Shown here piece after piece: positions 5,926 to 11,378 of a stretch of DNA of 11,378 bases; positions within the stretch are counted from its first letter, which is position 1, and the number at the start of each line of letters is the position of its first letter. The notes below the pieces were generated by a model. It made no database searches and was not told the origin of the DNA. It saw only the letters and a program-made list of their open reading frames with translations. Source of the DNA: an uncultured Actinoplanes sp. (lineage in GTDB: Bacteria > Actinomycetota > Actinomycetes > Mycobacteriales > Micromonosporaceae); the NCBI GenBank assembly GCA_934667465.1, contig CAKUMG010000098.1:1-11378 (forward strand), in the 5' to 3' direction. A program made the translations under genes and the position numbers.

Positions 5926-6178
5926 GCGGCGAGGCTACCTGTTCCGCACCACCCGCAAGTGCCCTTGCAGTGCACAATTCGATGACGACGCCACAGCAGG
6001 TAAGCGGGACGTAACGCCCACGTTTCAAGTAGTCGTGCGATCACGCAGCGCGCGCCGAGACGCAGGTCACGACCGGTTCGGGGTGCCGGCCGGGCGCACC
6101 GGGACGTTCACGATTCGTGCGGCGCGCAGCCGCGTACGGCAATCATCTTGTCACTTGCAGTGAAAAACGCCGCACTGG
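5926..6178. other. 253-bp non-coding gap between mpgS and the ilvC terminator
   Basis: No gene is supported here; the open frames crossing it overlap the mpgS start and have no ribosome-binding sites or recognisable product. It is somewhat less GC-rich than the coding sequence. The sequence CTTGCAGTG occurs twice (5964-5972 and 6154-6162), the second inside the partial palindrome CACTTGCAGTG. It presumably carries the mpgS promoter and upstream regulatory sites. Confidence 0.5.
5932..5937 (-). promoter_or_regulatory. Possible -10 element of mpgS
   Basis: On the minus strand this reads TAGCCT and ends six bases before the ATG at 5925, which would give a transcript starting at the start codon. 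A farther candidate -35, TTGAAA, lies near 6026-6031 without a clear partner. Support is weak. Confidence 0.3.
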
Positions 6179-6223
6179 AAAACGCCGGATCCCGCGCGGC
6201 CGGGGCGGCCGCGCGGGATCCGG
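6179..6223 (-). terminator. Intrinsic terminator of ilvBNC
   Basis: The arms at 6185-6201 and 6207-6223 (CCGGATCCCGCGCGGCC and its complement) are perfect 17-bp complements around a 5-base loop. In the minus-strand RNA the stem is followed by GCGTTTTCC, with a second T-run at 6163-6167. It begins 16 bases after the ilvC stop codon and should end the ilvBNC transcript before mpgS. Confidence 0.85.
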
Positions 6224-6239
6224 GTGGAAAAAGAGGTGA

Positions 6240-9630
<3,391 letters not shown>

Positions 9631-9678
9631 GGCAGTTCGGCCTTCGTTTCGATGTAGCGATGATCGTTCTCGCGCAAC

Positions 9679-9709
9679 AAAAAAGGCCCACGTGCTTTCG
9701 CACGGGACC
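9679..9709 (-). terminator. Attenuator (intrinsic terminator in ilvB leader)
   Basis: In the minus-strand RNA, GGTCCCGTGC and GCACGTGGGCC pair around a GAAA tetraloop to give a 10-bp stem with one bulged U. TTTTTT (9684-9679) follows immediately, making this the most classical intrinsic terminator in the window. It lies 48 bases before the ilvB ATG and after the leader peptide, so it would stop transcription before ilvB unless prevented. Confidence 0.85.
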
Positions 9710-9711
9710 TA

Positions 9712-9746
9712 GCGCACTGCCCAGAGGAATCCGGAGAGCAGCGCGC
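9712..9746 (-). promoter_or_regulatory. Leader hairpin, likely antiterminator
   Basis: The RNA arms GCGCGCTGCTC (9746-9736) and GGGCAGTGCGC (9722-9712) make an 11-bp stem with two G-U pairs. The 5' arm starts directly after the leader-peptide stop codon. CTTAG (9755-9751), inside the leader's regulatory codons, can also pair with CTAGG, which runs into the 5' arm of the terminator, so a stalled ribosome could change which hairpin forms. The exact switch is inference. Confidence 0.6.
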
Positions 9747-9779
9747 TCAACTAAGTACTACGAGGAACGACGAACACAT
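9747..9779 (-). CDS. ilvB leader peptide (10 aa, MCSSFLVVLS)
   Basis: This short open frame ends in TGA at 9747 and encodes MCSSFLVVLS. Four of its ten residues are branched-chain amino acids in one run, Leu-Val-Val-Leu. Three of those codons (GTA, GTA, CTT) are ones the neighbouring genes rarely use, which would make translation sensitive to charged tRNA supply. It is followed at once by a hairpin and a U-tract terminator, and then ilvB. Ribosome-mediated attenuation with such a peptide is established for ilvBNC of Corynebacterium glutamicum. No Shine-Dalgarno precedes the ATG; it may be translated from a leaderless transcript. Confidence 0.8.
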   Translation of the reverse strand: MCSSFLVVLS

Positions 9780-9783
9780 GCGG

Positions 9784-11378
9784 CTAAGACTGCCCCATCT
9801 CACGTGGTGCGTCAACTGATCTCACATCTTGGTCACTCGAAAAGGCCGGGTCGGTCGGCAACACGGCCCGGACCTGCCGCATCCCCGGTCCGAGCATGAC
9901 GATCTGGCTGCGCGCCGGGGCGCCGGGCGCGACGTTGAGCGGCTTGCTGCGCTGCGCCGGGACGGGCCTGTTCCCCGAGGGCCGGGCGGTGCGGAGCTGG
10001 GCCTCCAGGTGCTCCGGCGGCACGCCCCAGCCGAACAGTGAGCCCTGCCCGAGGCGGCAGCCGGCCTCCTCGACGACCTCGCGCTGGGCGGGGGTGCCGA
10101 TGCCCTCGGCGAGCACCTCGAGCCCCAGCCGGTGCCCGAGGCGCACGACGACGTCGACGAGGGGCGCTGCCGTTCCCGTACGGGACTCCGGCTCCGCGAC
10201 CAGCGCATGATCGATCTTGAGGATGTCCACCGGCAGGTTGCGCAGCTGCCCGAGCGACGAGTAGCCCGCGCCGAAGTCGTCCAGGGCGATCCGAACCCCG
10301 GTCGAGCGCAGCTCCGCCAGCCGCCGTACGAGCTCCTCCAGGTCCGTGGCGACCGCGTGCTCGGTCACCTCCAGGACGAGGCGCTGAGGCGGGACGCCGT
10401 ACTCGGCGAGCACCGCCGCGACCCGGCCCGCATAGTCCGGGGCGTGCAGCTCCTTGGGTGACAGGTTGACCGACACCCACACGTCGTGCCCGGCCGCCAG
10501 CCACTGCGCCAGCTGCCGGCAGGCCTGGTCGAGCACCCACGCGCCCAGCTCGCAGATGAGGTCCGACTCCTCGGCGACCGGGATGAACTCGATCGGGCCC
10601 ACCGCGCCCAGCTCCGGGTGGGTCCAGCGGAGCAGCGCCTCCGCGCCGACCGGCCGCACCGACGGGAGCGCGACCACCGGCTGGAAGACCAGGCGCAGCT
10701 GATCCCGGTCGATGGCATGGCGCAGCTCGTTCTCCAGGGTGCTGTGCCGGCGCAGCAGCTCGTCGTAGCGCTTCTGGTAGGTCTCGACCCGGTTCTTGCC
10801 GCGCTGCTTGGCATAGCGCAGGGCCAGGTCGGCGTCGCGCATCAGCTCGCCGGTGTCGCCCGGCGCGGGCTCACCGGCCACGCCGACACTGGCGGAGAGG
10901 AAGACCGTCCCGTACGGCTCCCGGAGCGCGGCGAGCAGCCGGTCGCCCACCGCGAGCGCCTCCGCCGGGGTGGCGCGCATCAGCACCGCGAACTCGTCGC
11001 CGCCGAGCCGGGCGGCGACGTCGCCCTCCCGCAGGTTGGCGCGCAGCCGGTCGCCGACCTCGGCCAGCACCGCGTCGCCGACGTCGTGCCCGCGCATGTC
11101 GTTGACGTTCTTGAAGCCGTCGAGGTCGAGGGTGAGCAGCGTGCGCGGGCCGTCCGGGGCGGCCTCCCGCAGCGCGCGGAAGAGCCCGCGCCGGTTGGCG
11201 AGGCCGGTGAGCGGGTCGGTGTGCGCCAGCTCGCGGAAGTGCGCCTCGCGGCGGCGCAGCTCCAGGGTGTGGTTGCGGACGTCGTCCAGCGCGAGATATT
11301 GCCGGCCGACCAGCGCGAAGCCCTCGACGCAGGCGCCCAGGAAGCCCCACGCGGTGAACTCGCCGCCGGCCAGGATGT
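9784..11378 (-). CDS. GGDEF-EAL cyclic-di-GMP protein (partial, N-terminus beyond window)
   Basis: GGDEF domains make cyclic-di-GMP and EAL domains break it down to pGpG; such proteins set levels of this second messenger. 530 residues are visible (numbered from the window edge). Residues 8-28 look like the end of a last membrane helix, and a short coiled linker leads to DPLTGLANR (54-62). The GGDEF core is intact (125-129), with the inhibitory-site RxxD (REGD, 116-119) exactly five residues before it. The EAL domain keeps EAL (246-248), N304, E336, the DDFG aspartates (366-367), K387, E424 and Q444, so it may be active; the usual AEGVE reads AEGIG. A Pro/Ser/Arg-rich tail of about 68 residues follows. 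The frame is open to the window edge, so the ATG at 11097, inside the GGDEF domain, is not the start. Its last codons carry the ilvB promoter, and its stop lies 5 bases before the leader peptide. Confidence 0.93.
   Translation of the reverse strand, partial: ILAGGEFTAWGFLGACVEGFALVGRQYLALDDVRNHTLELRRREAHFRELAHTDPLTGLANRRGLFRALREAAPDGPRTLLTLDLDGFKNVNDMRGHDVGDAVLAEVGDRLRANLREGDVAARLGGDEFAVLMRATPAEALAVGDRLLAALREPYGTVFLSASVGVAGEPAPGDTGELMRDADLALRYAKQRGKNRVETYQKRYDELLRRHSTLENELRHAIDRDQLRLVFQPVVALPSVRPVGAEALLRWTHPELGAVGPIEFIPVAEESDLICELGAWVLDQACRQLAQWLAAGHDVWVSVNLSPKELHAPDYAGRVAAVLAEYGVPPQRLVLEVTEHAVATDLEELVRRLAELRSTGVRIALDDFGAGYSSLGQLRNLPVDILKIDHALVAEPESRTGTAAPLVDVVVRLGHRLGLEVLAEGIGTPAQREVVEEAGCRLGQGSLFGWGVPPEHLEAQLRTARPSGNRPVPAQRSKPLNVAPGAPARSQIVMLGPGMRQVRAVLPTDPAFSSDQDVRSVDAPREMGQS
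9787..9815 (-). promoter_or_regulatory. Probable ilvBNC promoter
   Basis: On the minus strand TTGACG (9815-9810) is followed by 17 bases and then CAGTCT (9792-9787). The -35 is a strong match and the -10 a weak one. The start point would fall at 9780-9779, on or next to the A of the leader-peptide ATG. The whole promoter lies within the last codons of the GGDEF-EAL gene. Confidence 0.5.

Noticed and set aside
3886..5985. Plus-strand open frame of 699 codons spanning the membrane gene and the antisense of mpgS
   Set aside because: It crosses two genes with strong evidence in other frames and strands. Its first part is a frame-shifted reading of the Pro-rich tail.
5856..6044. Minus-strand 62-codon frame overlapping the mpgS start
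   Set aside because: It overlaps the start of mpgS in another frame, has no ribosome-binding site and no recognisable product.
9784..11097. GGDEF-EAL gene starting at the ATG at 11097
   Set aside because: This ATG lies inside the GGDEF domain (FKNVNDMRGHD). The frame continues upstream through DPLTGLANR to the window edge.

Overview
This window is GC-rich chromosomal DNA from an actinomycete. Codon third positions are almost all G or C, start regions have actinobacterial features, and the proteins resemble those of the Actinoplanes/Micromonospora group (that family-level placement is inference). Most of it is a leftward (minus-strand) amino-acid biosynthesis locus in the order ilvB-ilvN-ilvC ... 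serA ... leuB, an arrangement known in many Actinobacteria. Unrelated genes are inserted between its parts.

Reading the minus strand from the right: a membrane-type GGDEF-EAL cyclic-di-GMP protein runs in from beyond the window and ends at 9784. The ilvBNC control region (9631-9815) follows directly. Its probable promoter lies inside the 3' end of the GGDEF-EAL gene. It contains a 10-codon leader peptide with a Leu-Val-Val-Leu run, an 11-bp hairpin, and an intrinsic terminator with six T residues, which is the layout of a branched-chain amino-acid attenuator. ilvB (acetolactate synthase large subunit), ilvN (regulatory subunit, overlapping ilvB by four bases) and ilvC (ketol-acid reductoisomerase) form a tight operon, closed by a 17-bp-stem terminator at 6179-6223.

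Downstream of a 253-bp gap (5926-6178) and that terminator lies a mannosyl-3-phosphoglycerate synthase gene (4663-5925, minus), for the compatible solute mannosylglycerate. It converges on a plus-strand gene (3513-4562) for a four-helix membrane protein with a long Pro/Gln/Gly tail carrying five GQxWxAP repeats. That gene diverges from serA (1750-3381, minus; 3-phosphoglycerate dehydrogenase with an ACT domain). Two perfect actinobacterial-type DnaA boxes lie between them. serA meets a small plus-strand hypothetical gene (1367-1753) tail to tail, and one CTAG supplies both stop codons.

The left end is a 584-bp non-coding stretch with three tandem 44-bp repeats and four hairpins, followed by leuB (3-isopropylmalate dehydrogenase), which is cut by the window edge after 258 codons.

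Functionally, ilvBNC and leuB make valine, isoleucine and leucine, while SerA and the mannosylglycerate enzyme both draw on 3-phosphoglycerate. No tRNA, rRNA, CRISPR array, transposase or integrase was seen. The least ordinary items are the ilvB attenuator, the paired DnaA boxes, the 44-bp repeat and hairpin island upstream of leuB, and the mannosylglycerate gene.
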